Below, piece by piece: positions 37,131 through 45,688 of a stretch of DNA of 64,000 nucleotides. The notes below the pieces were generated by a model. The model was not told where the DNA came from. It ran no database searches and saw only the letters and a program-made list of their open reading frames with translations. This DNA is from CAWAVN01 sp963825075. GTDB lineage: Bacteria; Planctomycetota; Planctomycetia; Planctomycetales; Planctomycetaceae. The translations under genes and the position numbers were made by a program. Location of the stretch: the NCBI GenBank assembly GCA_963825075.1, contig CAWGRX010000040.1, forward strand, positions 1 to 64,000. Direction: 5' to 3'. Position 1 is the stretch's first letter. Each line of letters opens with the position of its first letter.

Positions 37131-37748
37131 GGATCACGAACCGACAGTCTTCGTTGTGGACGACGATCGGGCCATGCGAAAATCGCTCAGGTGGCTGATC
37201 GAATCCATCGACTTGCGCGTGGAAACTTATGAGTCCGCGCAGGCGTTTTTGGAGCATTACAATCCGGAACGCTCCGGATGCGTCGTCTTGGACGTCCGCA
37301 TGCCCGGCATGAGCGGGCTGGATCTGCAAGACCACCTCCGCAAGCTGGACGGCGACATCCCAATCATCATTGTGACGGCCTACGGCGAAGTCCCGATGGC
37401 GGTGCGGGCCATCAAAGCCGGGGCGCTCGACTTCATCGAGAAGCCGGTTTGCGACCAGGTCCTGCTCGATCACATCCAAGATGCGCTGGAACTCGACCGG
37501 AAACGCCGGCAGTCCCGAGCGGATAAGCAGGAAATCACCGAACGCCTGGAATCCCTGACCAAACGGGAGGCCGAGGTGATGGATTTGGTGGTGGTGGGGA
37601 TGTCTAGCCGGGAAATCGCCGGCGAGTTGGGGGTCTCGTTCAAAACGATCGAAGCCCACCGCGCAAAATCATGAAGAAGATGGATGCCAAAAGCGTCCCA
37701 CATTTGATTCGCATGAATCTGTTGCCGGGAGAGTCCAAGCCTTCATAA
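37123..37748 (+). CDS. FixJ-like response regulator, frameshifted near the end
   Basis: Receiver domain (residues 6-120) with acidic pocket VVDDDRA, phospho-acceptor Asp57 (VVLDVRMPG), and Lys in FIEKPV. The LuxR-type HTH (LTKREAEVMDLVVVGMSSRE, IAGELGVSFKTIEAHRAK) begins near residue 144. The frame ends at TGA 37674 inside the last helix. Adding one A to GCAAAATC gives AKIMKKMDAKSVPHLIRMNL and the stop at 37748, the normal FixJ end. Start ATG 37123 overlaps the kinase stop by 8 bases. Cognate partner of the PAS kinase. Confidence 0.88.
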
Positions 37749-37750
37749 TC

Positions 37751-37816
37751 CCGGCCCGTAGCGGCCGGTTTCCCTGATTCCAACAAACCGGTGGCTAGCG
37801 CCATTCCGCTCAGGAA
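37751..37816. repeat. Repeat family A palindrome
   Basis: CCCGTAGCGGCCGGTT and AAACCGGTGGCTAGCGCCAT (then TCCGCTCA) face each other around a 14-base loop. It lies between the converging response-regulator and CPBP genes, matching the position of the copy at 12045-12175. Confidence 0.65.
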
Positions 37817-37818
37817 TC

Positions 37819-38745
37819 CTATTGGCCGGCCGGGACGAGCAAGGCCCAGATTAGCATCCAGGCGTTAAACAACGCGTGCGCGGTGACCGAAGCGAGATAG
37901 CTCCGAGAGCGGTAATACACCCCGCCCAAAACCAAAGCCAAAGGCAACAGGGGAATCATGTCCGGCCAGCCGTGGACGGAGGCGAAGATCACCGCCGTCA
38001 TCGGCCATGCCACCCGGACCGGCAGCCATTGGAGAAGGGCCGATTGCAGCACCACGCGGTAGATCAGTTCCTCCACCAAGGGGGCCACGATCATTACCGA
38101 GAGCGCAATCCAGAGCACCGTGTCCGCTCCGGGACTTTTCTGCAGGAGTTTGAGCAACGGATGCAGTCTTTCCGTGGAGCGGAACGGACTTGTGGCAAGC
38201 AGCAGCGAATACACCGGCAAGAGACTCGCCAGAAACGCCAACCCGCCCGCCGCCAACTGCCAATACCAACCTTGGATGCGAAATCCATGCTCCCGCAACG
38301 AAACATGAGGCGCGGTGAGCAACAGCCCAAATACCAAGACCCACTCGATAACGCCGGTTAGAATGATCGAGTAGAGAACTTCCAGCGTGATGTCCGGAGC
38401 CGGCGGGTTGGCGGGAGCATGGTAATGGCTCCACAGGCTTTGTCCGATCAAATAAAGTACCAATGCCAACGCGAGGAGAGGGATCTTCGGCGGAGTATCG
38501 GACGAATGGTCCTCCAGCACCGGGCCGGGCAATTTCCCGAAATAGAACAGACACCACACCCAACCGCTGGCGAGCAACATCACCGCCAAACTCGCCACTG
38601 GAAAAATCAAAACGCCATCCTTTCCCCGAAAGCCTGCACCCGTCTGTCGCCAAATTATCGAACCCGGATTGGTCCGGTCAACTACATCCGGCGGTGGGTT
38701 TGAGCGAAATGGAGTTCGCGATATGATCGGGACGTTTGCCTCCAT
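37819..38745 (-). CDS. CPBP-family intramembrane protease (CAAX-like)
   Basis: 308 residues with about eight membrane helices. ABI/CPBP domain (PF02517) in the last third: motif 1 VEELIYRVVLQSALLQWL (Glu pair near residue 226), motif 2 VIFASVHGWPDMIP (His), motif 3 LASVTAHALFNAWMLIW (His/Asn). Family members cleave or process membrane-associated substrates; the specific role is unknown. Diverges from trpC with a 21-bp gap between starts, so the frame opening at 38745 may be slightly too long. Confidence 0.85.
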   Translation of the reverse strand: MEANVPIISRTPFRSNPPPDVVDRTNPGSIIWRQTGAGFRGKDGVLIFPVASLAVMLLASGWVWCLFYFGKLPGPVLEDHSSDTPPKIPLLALALVLYLIGQSLWSHYHAPANPPAPDITLEVLYSIILTGVIEWVLVFGLLLTAPHVSLREHGFRIQGWYWQLAAGGLAFLASLLPVYSLLLATSPFRSTERLHPLLKLLQKSPGADTVLWIALSVMIVAPLVEELIYRVVLQSALLQWLPVRVAWPMTAVIFASVHGWPDMIPLLPLALVLGGVYYRSRSYLASVTAHALFNAWMLIWALLVPAGQ

Positions 38746-38766
38746 CTCTTAACAACCGAGGACCGT

Positions 38767-39549
38767 GTGACCAACATCTTGGAGACCATTGTTTCCCGCA
38801 AGCGCGAGGAAATCGCGGCGGCGAAAGATCGGCTTTCCCTTGCGGAGCTTAAGGACCGACTTCCCGAAGCGCCGCCGGTGCGGGATTTCGTGTCGGCTCT
38901 CAAAAACGCAGGCGGCATGGGCCTGATTGCCGAGATCAAAAAAGCCTCGCCGTCGGCCGGCATCATCCGCGAAGATTTCGATCCGGTCCAGATCGCGAAA
39001 ATCTATGCCGAGAGTGGGGCCAATTGTTTAAGCGTATTAACCGATGAACCATTCTTTCAGGGGCATTTGGATTGTTTGGTGTCTGTGCGAGACGCGGTTT
39101 CGCTTCCCGTGCTGCGGAAGGATTTTTTGCTCGATCCGTATCAGATTCTGGAAGCCCGCGTCGCCGGTGCCGATTGTGTTTTACTGATCGCCGAGTGCTT
39201 GGACGATGCCTCGCTCGCGGAACTTTACGGCGAAGCTCAAAACCTGGGCATGTCGGCTCTCGTAGAGATTTACGATCCCGAAAATCTGGAGCGGGTCCTA
39301 AAACTCGATCCGCCGATGATCGGCATCAACAACCGAAACCTGAGAACCTTCGTCACCGATCTTGATCACACGCTCCGCTTATGCCCGCGGATTCCCCTAG
39401 ACTGCCTGATCATCAGCGAGAGCGGCATCCGCACCCGCGACGATGTGCTCAGGCTGGCCTCGGCCGGCGTTCGCGGTATGCTGGTGGGCGAAACCTTGAT
39501 GCGCTCCGAACCCATCGCCGCCAAGGTCCGCGAACTTCTGGGCCGATGA
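38767..39549 (+). CDS. trpC: Indole-3-glycerol phosphate synthase
   Basis: Tryptophan biosynthesis: ring closure of CdRP to indole-3-glycerol phosphate. 260 residues, TIM barrel of normal length. Motifs: LIAEIKKASPSAGIIREDFD (catalytic Lys), LSVLTDEPFFQGHLDCL, LPVLRKDFLLDPYQI (Lys), LVEIYDPENL, IGINNRNLRTF, ISESGIRTRDDV and GMLVGETLMRS. Start GTG 38767 after GAGGACC. No other trp gene is adjacent. Confidence 0.95.
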   Translation: MTNILETIVSRKREEIAAAKDRLSLAELKDRLPEAPPVRDFVSALKNAGGMGLIAEIKKASPSAGIIREDFDPVQIAKIYAESGANCLSVLTDEPFFQGHLDCLVSVRDAVSLPVLRKDFLLDPYQILEARVAGADCVLLIAECLDDASLAELYGEAQNLGMSALVEIYDPENLERVLKLDPPMIGINNRNLRTFVTDLDHTLRLCPRIPLDCLIISESGIRTRDDVLRLASAGVRGMLVGETLMRSEPIAAKVRELLGR

Positions 39550-39575
39550 AATCGACTTGACGCAACAAAAATGAA

Positions 39576-39596
39576 CGGCTAGCGCCGTACCGCTCA
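39576..39596 (+). repeat. Repeat family A, half-copy
   Basis: CGGCTAGCGCCGTACCGCTC followed by A; equals one arm of the perfect palindrome at 52009-52072 with one change. Lies 26 bp after the trpC stop. Confidence 0.6.
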
Positions 39597-39657
39597 CAAA
39601 ACATAACATCCCCCACCTTAATCTTTGCGCGAACCAACTTCTTGAGGAATCCAACCC

Positions 39658-40263
39658 ATGAACGAAAGCCAACCCGTGGAACAGATTCTGGTGGTGCCGA
39701 CTTTGCTTTTTCACGAGTTGGGATATTTTCAGGGGTTCTGTGCGGATGTGGATCGGTATTTGAAGACGTTGCTCGACCCGGCCCATACCAGCTATCGGCC
39801 CCGGCCCGAAATGGAAAACGATCCCAGCTACAAGCAGCTTATTCCCTACTGCATTTTTCAGTTTGAGGACAAGATTTTCCATTACCGCCGGGGGACCGAT
39901 CAGGGCGAAGCCCGGCTGCACAGCAAACGCTCCATCGGCATCGGCGGGCATATTTCCTCGGAAGACGAGGGCGGCTCGAGTGCGTACGACGAAGGCATGC
40001 GGCGGGAAATCGCCGAGGAGGTGTTTTTGGATAGGGAAACGGGCGTCAGGCAGGAGTGCATCGGGCTGATCAATGACGATGAGACGGAGGTCGGGAGGGT
40101 GCATCTGGGGGTTGTGCACCGATTTCATCTGGACTCGCCCAAAGTTCGGCCCCGCGAAGCGTCGATTATGGAAACAGGTTTTGCCGCGCCTGCGGATTTG
40201 GCGGATTCTCGCGATGAGTTTGAGACTTGGTCCCAAATCTGCCTGGATTATTTGCTGCGCTAA
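39658..40263 (+). CDS. NUDIX-domain hydrolase-like protein
   Basis: 201 residues, soluble. Nudix box around residues 98-125: GGHISSEDEGGSSAYDEGMR then REIAEEVFLD, keeping the RE-x-x-EE core. Preceded by an N-terminal region that reads FQFEDKIFHYRRG before the box, as in the predicted phosphoesterase/NUDIX family of about 200 residues. Substrate unknown. GAGG lies about 10 bases before ATG 39658. Confidence 0.8.
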   Translation: MNESQPVEQILVVPTLLFHELGYFQGFCADVDRYLKTLLDPAHTSYRPRPEMENDPSYKQLIPYCIFQFEDKIFHYRRGTDQGEARLHSKRSIGIGGHISSEDEGGSSAYDEGMRREIAEEVFLDRETGVRQECIGLINDDETEVGRVHLGVVHRFHLDSPKVRPREASIMETGFAAPADLADSRDEFETWSQICLDYLLR

Positions 40264-40426
40264 GCCGACGTTTTATCGCCCGATTAATATTCGCAATATT
40301 AGCCGCAGGATGGCACCGGTCCCGCCGACAATGGGACGCTGGTCCGTCCCCGGTAATTGGACAGTTTCTCGAATTATCCTTATAAAACCTCCGAGTCTTC
40401 GGACGTGACAAAGGAGTGTCGCTGCC

Positions 40427-40991
40427 ATGACAATTTCTTCGCGTGGTTGGTTTGTGGTGGCCGGGTTTGCCGCCGTGGTGATTGGCGTGGCGAGTTTGGG
40501 GTTTTCTCCAGGGATGGCGGCCCAGTCGGCCGGCCAATCGTTTACGGAAGCCAGCCTGGGCCAATCGCTCCGAATCGCTGGGCCTCAAAACCAAAAAAGA
40601 CAAGCACCGCTATGACTTTAGCTTCAAGGCGGATTTCCAAGGGGAAGAATGGGAATTCACGATGTCCGCCGTGCTCAGCCAGAACGGGGAATCGTTGTGG
40701 TTGATGGCCTGGCTCGATGAACTGCCCAAAACGGCCTCGGCCGTTCCCAAAACCGCCCTCTTGCGGCTTTTAGCCAACAACGACCGGTTGGGCAAAGGGA
40801 AGTTTTTCGCCTATGTTCACGAAAACCGCCGCTTCGTGATGCAGCGTGTCCTGGACAACCGGAATCTCGACACGGGCAAACTCCGCGACATTCTTCAGGA
40901 CCTGGGCGGCAGCGTGGCGGAGACCTACGAATACTGGGCCGTCGAGCAATGGACGCAAGACCAAACCACCCACGCCACCGGGACGCGATAA
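40427..40991 (+). CDS. Secreted CesT/YbjN-like protein, frameshifted
   Basis: The first frame (from ATG 40427) has a signal peptide (GWFVVAGFAAVVIGVASLGF) then QSFTEASLGQSL and stops at 40615. The main domain continues one base over from about 40572: ESLGLKTKKDKHRYDFSFKA, WEFTMSAVLSQNGESLWLMA, LPKTALLRLLANNDRLGKGK, FFAYVHENRRFVMQRVLDN. Deleting one C from GCTCCGAATC joins them (SLESLGLKT). The domain resembles the type III chaperone-like (CesT/YbjN) fold exported in planctomycetes. About 187 residues; function unknown. Followed by a terminator. Confidence 0.7.
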
Positions 40992-41021
40992 AAAAGTTTC
41001 AGGTTTCAAGTTGTAAGTCAT

Positions 41022-41049
41022 GGCGAGCCCAGGCCCGTAAGGGGCCGGG
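41022..41049 (-). repeat. Repeat family B hairpin, reverse orientation
   Basis: GGCGAGCCCAGGCCCGTAAG then GGGCCGGG. The arms CCCAGGCCC and GGGGCCGGG form a hairpin with one mismatch around a GTAA loop. Complement of the copies at 41578 and 47957. Confidence 0.6.
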
Positions 41050-41067
41050 TAAAAAATGTTTTAAGTC

Positions 41068-41099
41068 CGCCCGGAGCATTGGCTTCGGGCGTTTTTTTT
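41068..41099 (+). terminator. Intrinsic terminator
   Basis: Stem CGCCCGGAGC (41068-41077) with GCTTCGGGCG (41082-41091), one G-T wobble, ATTG loop, then eight T residues. Ends the 40427-40991 gene. Confidence 0.85.
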
Positions 41100-41198
41100 C
41101 GCCGGGGTTGGAAACGAATCATTGACGGGGGAACACTCGGCCGGCATAACAAAGGGAAGAATGTGGATCAGTTTCCCTTTCGGACCGGAGTGTTTGCC

Positions 41199-41564
41199 AT
41201 GTCATCTCCGTGGCGGATCATCGGCGAGTTTTTCATTGACTTCTTCGTCGGCATGGGTCTGATTCTGCTCGCCTGCATCCTGTCCTCCACCATTCATCAC
41301 ACTTTCATACCGAACCTTGATTTCCTCTATCTGGTGTGGTTCACGGTCGCGATGTTGCCTTTTGTGATCTATGCGCGCTGGAGGGAAAAGCTGAATTTCG
41401 ATTTGTGGGATGTCCTGATATATGGCGTTGTTGTTTTTACCAAATCCTTGTCCTCCCATTTCTTGCCCGCTGTGTTTGACATGGCCTTGGTGCCGATTGT
41501 GTTCGCCGCTCTATTCCAGTGGGAAGCATTTCGGTCGAAATCGTTTCCACGAACCCCGAACTGA
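41199..41564 (+). CDS. Small membrane protein, unknown
   Basis: 121 residues from ATG 41199. Three or four hydrophobic helices: IIGEFFIDFFVGMGLILLAC, FLYLVWFTVAMLPFVIYARW, LWDVLIYGVVVFTKSLSSHF and FDMALVPIVFAALFQW. No family recognised. The frame is open from 41079, but that extension overlaps a terminator hairpin, so the internal ATG is preferred. Confidence 0.65.
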   Translation: MSSPWRIIGEFFIDFFVGMGLILLACILSSTIHHTFIPNLDFLYLVWFTVAMLPFVIYARWREKLNFDLWDVLIYGVVVFTKSLSSHFLPAVFDMALVPIVFAALFQWEAFRSKSFPRTPN

Positions 41565-41577
41565 CGGGTGTCGAGAC

Positions 41578-41607
41578 CCGGCCGCTGACGCGGCTCGGCT
41601 TGCCAAA
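41578..41607 (+). repeat. Repeat family B copy
   Basis: CCCGGCCGCTGACGCGGCTC then GGCTTGCCAA. The GCCGC/GCGGC arms form the core hairpin. Lies 13 bp after the membrane-protein stop. Confidence 0.6.
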
Positions 41608-41642
41608 ACCTTTAACATGAAACGTGAAACTTCAACCAAAAG

Positions 41643-41690
41643 AAAAAACAGCCGGGATGCGGGGAGGCATCTCGGCTGTTTTGGTTTTTT
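41643..41690. terminator. Bidirectional intrinsic terminator
   Basis: AAAACAGCCGGGATGC pairs with GCATCTCGGCTGTTTT with one mismatch around a GGGGAG-type loop; A-run on the left and T-rich tract on the right. Serves the Cys-rich gene on the reverse strand and possibly the membrane-protein gene on the forward strand. Confidence 0.8.
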
Positions 41691-41724
41691 TGCTTCGGCC
41701 AGGGGCGGCCGGGGTTTTCGAGGC

Positions 41725-42160
41725 TTACCAGCCCATGTAGCCGGGGTTGTTCCAGCCCATGCGGCCCATGATCCAGCGGTTTTTCCGCTTTTCGCAGCTG
41801 CCACAGCTTCGAGAAGAATTTCGCGATGCAGCACTGGTGTTTGGGCGGGCAGCAGTATTCTTCGTAGCACACGTCCGGGCAGCAGGTTTCCATCGGAGCG
41901 CAGCAGCTCGGAGCGACGTGGCAAGCGGCCGGGGCGTGGCAGGTGGGGGCGACGTGGCAAGGAGCCGGGGCACAGCAGCTCGGAGCCGTGTGGCAGCACG
42001 TGGGAGCGGGAGCACAGCAGCTCGGCTCAACATGGCAGCAGGTCGGAGCGGGAGCACAACAGGTGGGCTGATGCTTGAAGCAATCAAACAGCCCGGCGTC
42101 GGCTTGCGAGGCGGCGGCGGACAGAATCAGAAACGCGGCACTGACTTTGATCCATTGCAT
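41725..42160 (-). CDS. Small secreted Cys-rich repeat protein, frameshifted near the end
   Basis: ATG 42160 begins a signal peptide (WIKVSAAFLILSAAASQADA). The mature part has at least six repeats of CCAPAPTCCH type (CCAPAPTCCHVEPS, CCHTAPSCCAPAPCHVAP) followed by CYEEYCCPPKHQCCIAKFF. Near 41800 the frame changes: the alternative frame ends EKRKNRWIMGRMGWNNPGYM then GW-stop at 41725, the Gly/Tyr-rich ending usual for such planctomycete proteins, while the original frame runs on without sense to 41612. Paired cysteines suggest disulfide cross-linking in the cell envelope, or metal binding. Confidence 0.7.
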
Positions 42161-42650
42161 GGATTCGGTAACTCCTGTGGATGTAAGTGTTGTTGGCGCG
42201 GTCACCATCCTTGACCTCTGCCGGTCCGATCACAGGGCCGGCGCTCTTTTCGTGGGATCTCCTTTGACCTAATTTCGCCTATTTTTTCGCATGGGGCGCA
42301 ATGTTCTCGTTCGGCAACACGGGGTTTCGGGAATCGCCGGTGTGGAATATCAACTTCACGAACTCTCCCGATGATGCCAATTCCAACCGCCCGGACCGTT
42401 TTTTCGTGAATTCTGGATTAGTCGTGTTTGTACAGTAGGGCAAATCCTCCAATTCTGAGATTCGCCAATCCAAAGCCTTGTTTAACTTTGCGTTCGAGCA
42501 CCTGTTCGCTAGAATGCCGGGGTTAAACAGCAACCGAACCCGTTCTGACGCCCCATTCCCAAAACAACCACCTCATTGATGAGGCCACTCATTCTCGCTT
42601 AATGATTCCCTCCTCGTGAGTGGTTCCTATTGGCGAAGGAGCGCCGTTTC
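42161..42650. other. Intergenic region, no gene recognised
   Basis: 490 bases between the divergent Cys-rich and ispA genes. An 84-codon reverse frame (42279-42533) has no recognisable features and is not called. Promoters for both flanking genes are expected. Confidence 0.45.
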
Positions 42651-43583
42651 GTGCAAAACATGCCCGATATTTCTCTGTCCCTCGATGAATCGTGGAACGC
42701 TTGCCGGAAGGTCATCGAAACCCGGCTCGCCCGCTATCTGAACGATCACCCGTTTGTGGATCAAAACTGCCCTGCCGAACTGCGGGAGGCGATGGCTTAC
42801 AGCCTGCTGGCCGGGGGGAAACGTTTGCGGCCGGTGCTGGTGCTGTTGGCGTCTGAAGCCTGCGGCGGGACCGCCGAAGCCGCTTTGCCCGCGGCGTGTG
42901 CCTTGGAAATGGTCCACACTTATTCATTGATTCATGATGATCTCCCGGCCATGGACGATGACGACCTCCGCCGGGGCCGGCCCACCAATCACAAACAATT
43001 CGGCGAAGCGATGGCGATTTTGGCCGGGGACGCTCTGTTGACCTTGGCGTTTGAGGTCATCGCCAAGGACGTTCGGCCCCCCCAAATCGCGGCGGCGTGC
43101 TGTGCGGATTTGGCCTCCGCCGCGGGAGCCGTGGGCATGGTCGGCGGGCAAGTGGCCGATCTTGATGCGGAGAAATGTTGTCAAACGAACACGATTCAGC
43201 CGACGGTGGAGCAGTTGGAGTCCATTCACCGCCGCAAAACCGGCCGGCTGTTGGCCTGCGGGCTGGTGATGGGAGCAAGAATCGCCGGTGCGGACGAAAA
43301 CACGCGAAATCAGTTGGAAACTTACGGAAAATCTGTGGGGTTGGCTTTCCAAATTGCGGATGATCTCTTGGACGTAACCGGCAATCAGGCCAAAATGGGA
43401 AAAGGGGTCCGCAAGGATGCCGACCATGGAAAACTCACCTATCCATCCCTGTTGGGAGTTGACGAGAGTCGGCAACGTGCCGAGCATCTCATCCGCCAGG
43501 CCTGCGATGCGATTGCCTCGCTGGGATCTCGCGGACAGCGGCTGGAAGCGCTGGCCCACTTTGTCTTGGAGCGAGACCACTAA
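42651..43583 (+). CDS. ispA: Polyprenyl (farnesyl) diphosphate synthase
   Basis: Condenses DMAPP/GPP with IPP. About 310 residues. First Asp-rich motif HDDLPAMDDDDLRRGRPTNH, second QIADDLLDVTG, plus LLAGGKRLRPVLVLLA and KTGRLLACGLVMGA. Short-chain-type FARM region (residues before DDLPAMD are EMVHTYSLI) fits FPP/GGPP. Start: GTG 42651 has GAAGGAG 9 bases upstream and is preferred over ATG 42660. Its TAA overlaps the dxs ATG (TAATG), giving a coupled isoprenoid operon. Confidence 0.93.
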   Translation: MQNMPDISLSLDESWNACRKVIETRLARYLNDHPFVDQNCPAELREAMAYSLLAGGKRLRPVLVLLASEACGGTAEAALPAACALEMVHTYSLIHDDLPAMDDDDLRRGRPTNHKQFGEAMAILAGDALLTLAFEVIAKDVRPPQIAAACCADLASAAGAVGMVGGQVADLDAEKCCQTNTIQPTVEQLESIHRRKTGRLLACGLVMGARIAGADENTRNQLETYGKSVGLAFQIADDLLDVTGNQAKMGKGVRKDADHGKLTYPSLLGVDESRQRAEHLIRQACDAIASLGSRGQRLEALAHFVLERDH

Positions 43584-45491
43584 TGCAATTTGAACTCTTA
43601 CCGCGCCTCAGATCCCCCAGGGATTTGCAAAACCTGTCGGGGTCCCAACTTACGCAGTTGACGGCGGAAATTCGCGAAGCCCTCTGCCACGTCGTCTCCA
43701 ACCGGGCGGCCCATTTCGCCAGCAACCTGGGCGTGGTCGAATTGTGCGTGGCGTTGCATCTGGTGTTTGATTTTTCCGAAGACCGGTTGATCTGGGACAC
43801 CGGGCATCAGATTTATCCCCACAAACTGGTAACGGGTCGGTTTCAGGAGTTCTCCACCATCCGCCAAAAAGGCGGCCTGATGGGATACCCTAACCCCGCC
43901 GAGAGCGATTACGACCTGTTTATGACCGGCCATGCCGGTTCCAGCGTCTCGACCATGCTCGGCTTAAAGACGGCGGACGATTTGCTGGGGAACGACGGCC
44001 GCAAAGCGGTCGCCGTGATCGGAGACGGGGCGTTGCCTTCGGGCATCGTGTTCGAGGCGATGAATAACGCCGCCGGTCTCAACAAAGACCTATTGGTGAT
44101 CCTCAACGACAACAAAATGGGCATTTGCCCGCGCGTGGGGGGCCTGGCGAGCTATCTCGACAAAGCCCGCGTCGCCCCGTTTTACAACGGCCTCAAGCGG
44201 GACATCTCCTGGCTCTTAAACAAAGTCCCCGTGGTGGGCGAATCCGTCGCCGAAACCCTCGGCCAGTTCAAAGACGCCGTCAAATCCTTCCTCCACGGCG
44301 GCATGCTGTTCGAGGAAATGGGCTTCCGTTACATCGGGCCCGGTGGACGGGCACGATTTGTTCGGCCTCAAGAAAACATTGGAACTCGTCAAAGACGTCC
44401 GCGGCCCGGTGCTACTGCATGTCTTCACCGAGAAAGGCCACGGCTTTGAACCGGCCTGCGAAGACCCGGTCAAGTTCCACACGCCGGCCCCCTTCAAACG
44501 AGACAAAGACAACACCGTCGTCACCGTCAAAAAAAGCTCCTCCGCCGCTTACACCGATCTAGCGAGCGATGCCATTTATCAGGCGATGGAGCGGGACGAG
44601 CGCGTCGCCGTCTTGACCGCGGCGATGTGTGCCGGGAACAAGCTCGGCCGCATCCGCGACGATTTTCCCGACCGCTTCTTCGACACCGGCATCTGCGAAG
44701 GCCACGCCGTCGCGTTTGCGGGCGGGATGGCCAAATCCGGCATGAAACCCATCGTTGATATTTACAGCACCTTTCTGCAGCGGAGCTTCGATCAGGTTTT
44801 CCAGGAAGTCGCCCTCCAAAACCTGCCGGTGCTGTTCTGCATGGACCGGGCCGGCCTCTGTGGTCCCGATGGTCCCACGCATCACGGCGTGTTCGACAAC
44901 AGCTACATGCGAATCTTTCCGAACATGGTCGTGATGGCTCCCGGCGACGCCGCCGACATCGCCCCCATGCTCGATTTCGCTTTGAAACAAAACGGCCCCA
45001 CCTCGATGCGGTATCCCAAAACGGGCGCCGAAACCGTCAGCCGCGAACTCGCCCCGATGGAACTCGGCAAAGCCGAGGTGTACCGCTGGGGCCAGGATGG
45101 GATGTTCTTCGCCTACGGGGCACTCTTCCCCACCTGCGTGAAGGCGGCGGATCGGCTCCGCGAAGAGGGGCTGGACATCGGCGTCGTCAATGCCCGCTTC
45201 TGTAAACCGCTCGACACCGCCGTGCTGCTCCGCGCCTTAAACGAAACCGGGTTCGTCATCACGGTGGAAGAAAGCGCGCTGGCCGGCGGTTTCGGATCGG
45301 CCGTCTTGGAAGCCGCAAATCAAGCCGGCGCCCGCACCGATCACATCCGCTGCCTGGGCATTCCCGACCAATTCATCGAGCATGGCGAACGGAGTGAACT
45401 CCTGGCCGACTTGGGCCTGGATATCGACGGCCTCGTCGCCACCGCCAAAGAAATGATCCACGACGAACTCCTGCAGAACCAACCGGTGTAA
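43583..45491 (+). CDS. dxs: 1-deoxy-D-xylulose-5-phosphate synthase, frameshifted
   Basis: First enzyme of the MEP pathway (pyruvate + G3P to DXP; TPP-dependent). About 635 residues when repaired. TPP site VIGDGALPSGIVFEAMNNA and LVILNDNKMGI; family motifs WDTGHQIYPHKLVTGR, GHAGSSVSTMLGL, ERVAVLTAAM, GICEGHAVAFAGGMA (catalytic Glu), and LCGPDGPTHHGVFD. The frame breaks at about 44343: TACATCGGGCCCGGTGGAC needs one C fewer to read YIGPVDGHD. A single homopolymer indel in an essential gene, so a sequencing error is likely. Overlaps ispA by TAATG. Confidence 0.93.
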
Positions 45492-45536
45492 GAACCGAGG
45501 AGCAAAGGCCACAAAGGAAAAAACAGCACCGGCATC

Positions 45537-45618
45537 AGCCGCGAAGCGGCGGCAGCAGATAGCCTTGGGTGTAAGCCCAAGGAAACTGGAGAAGAAAAGT
45601 CGAGAGCCGCGAAGCGGC
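45537..45618. repeat. Dispersed palindromic repeats between dxs and the next gene
   Basis: AGCCGCGAAGCGGC occurs at 45537-45550 and 45605-45618, each a GCCGC/GCGGC hairpin and each followed by G-x-CAGCAG. Between them CCTTGGG (45563-45569) pairs with CCCAAGG (45576-45582). Non-coding; looks like a REP-type repeat pair. Confidence 0.6.
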
Positions 45619-45688
45619 GACAGCAGGATGCTTCGCGTCTACATCGCTTCATGGAATCACACAACTTTCACTTTCACGGAGGAATGTG

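Noticed and set aside
42279..42533. 84-codon reverse frame between the Cys-rich gene and ispA
   Set aside because: No ribosome-binding site, domain or signal peptide, and atypical composition; treated as non-coding.
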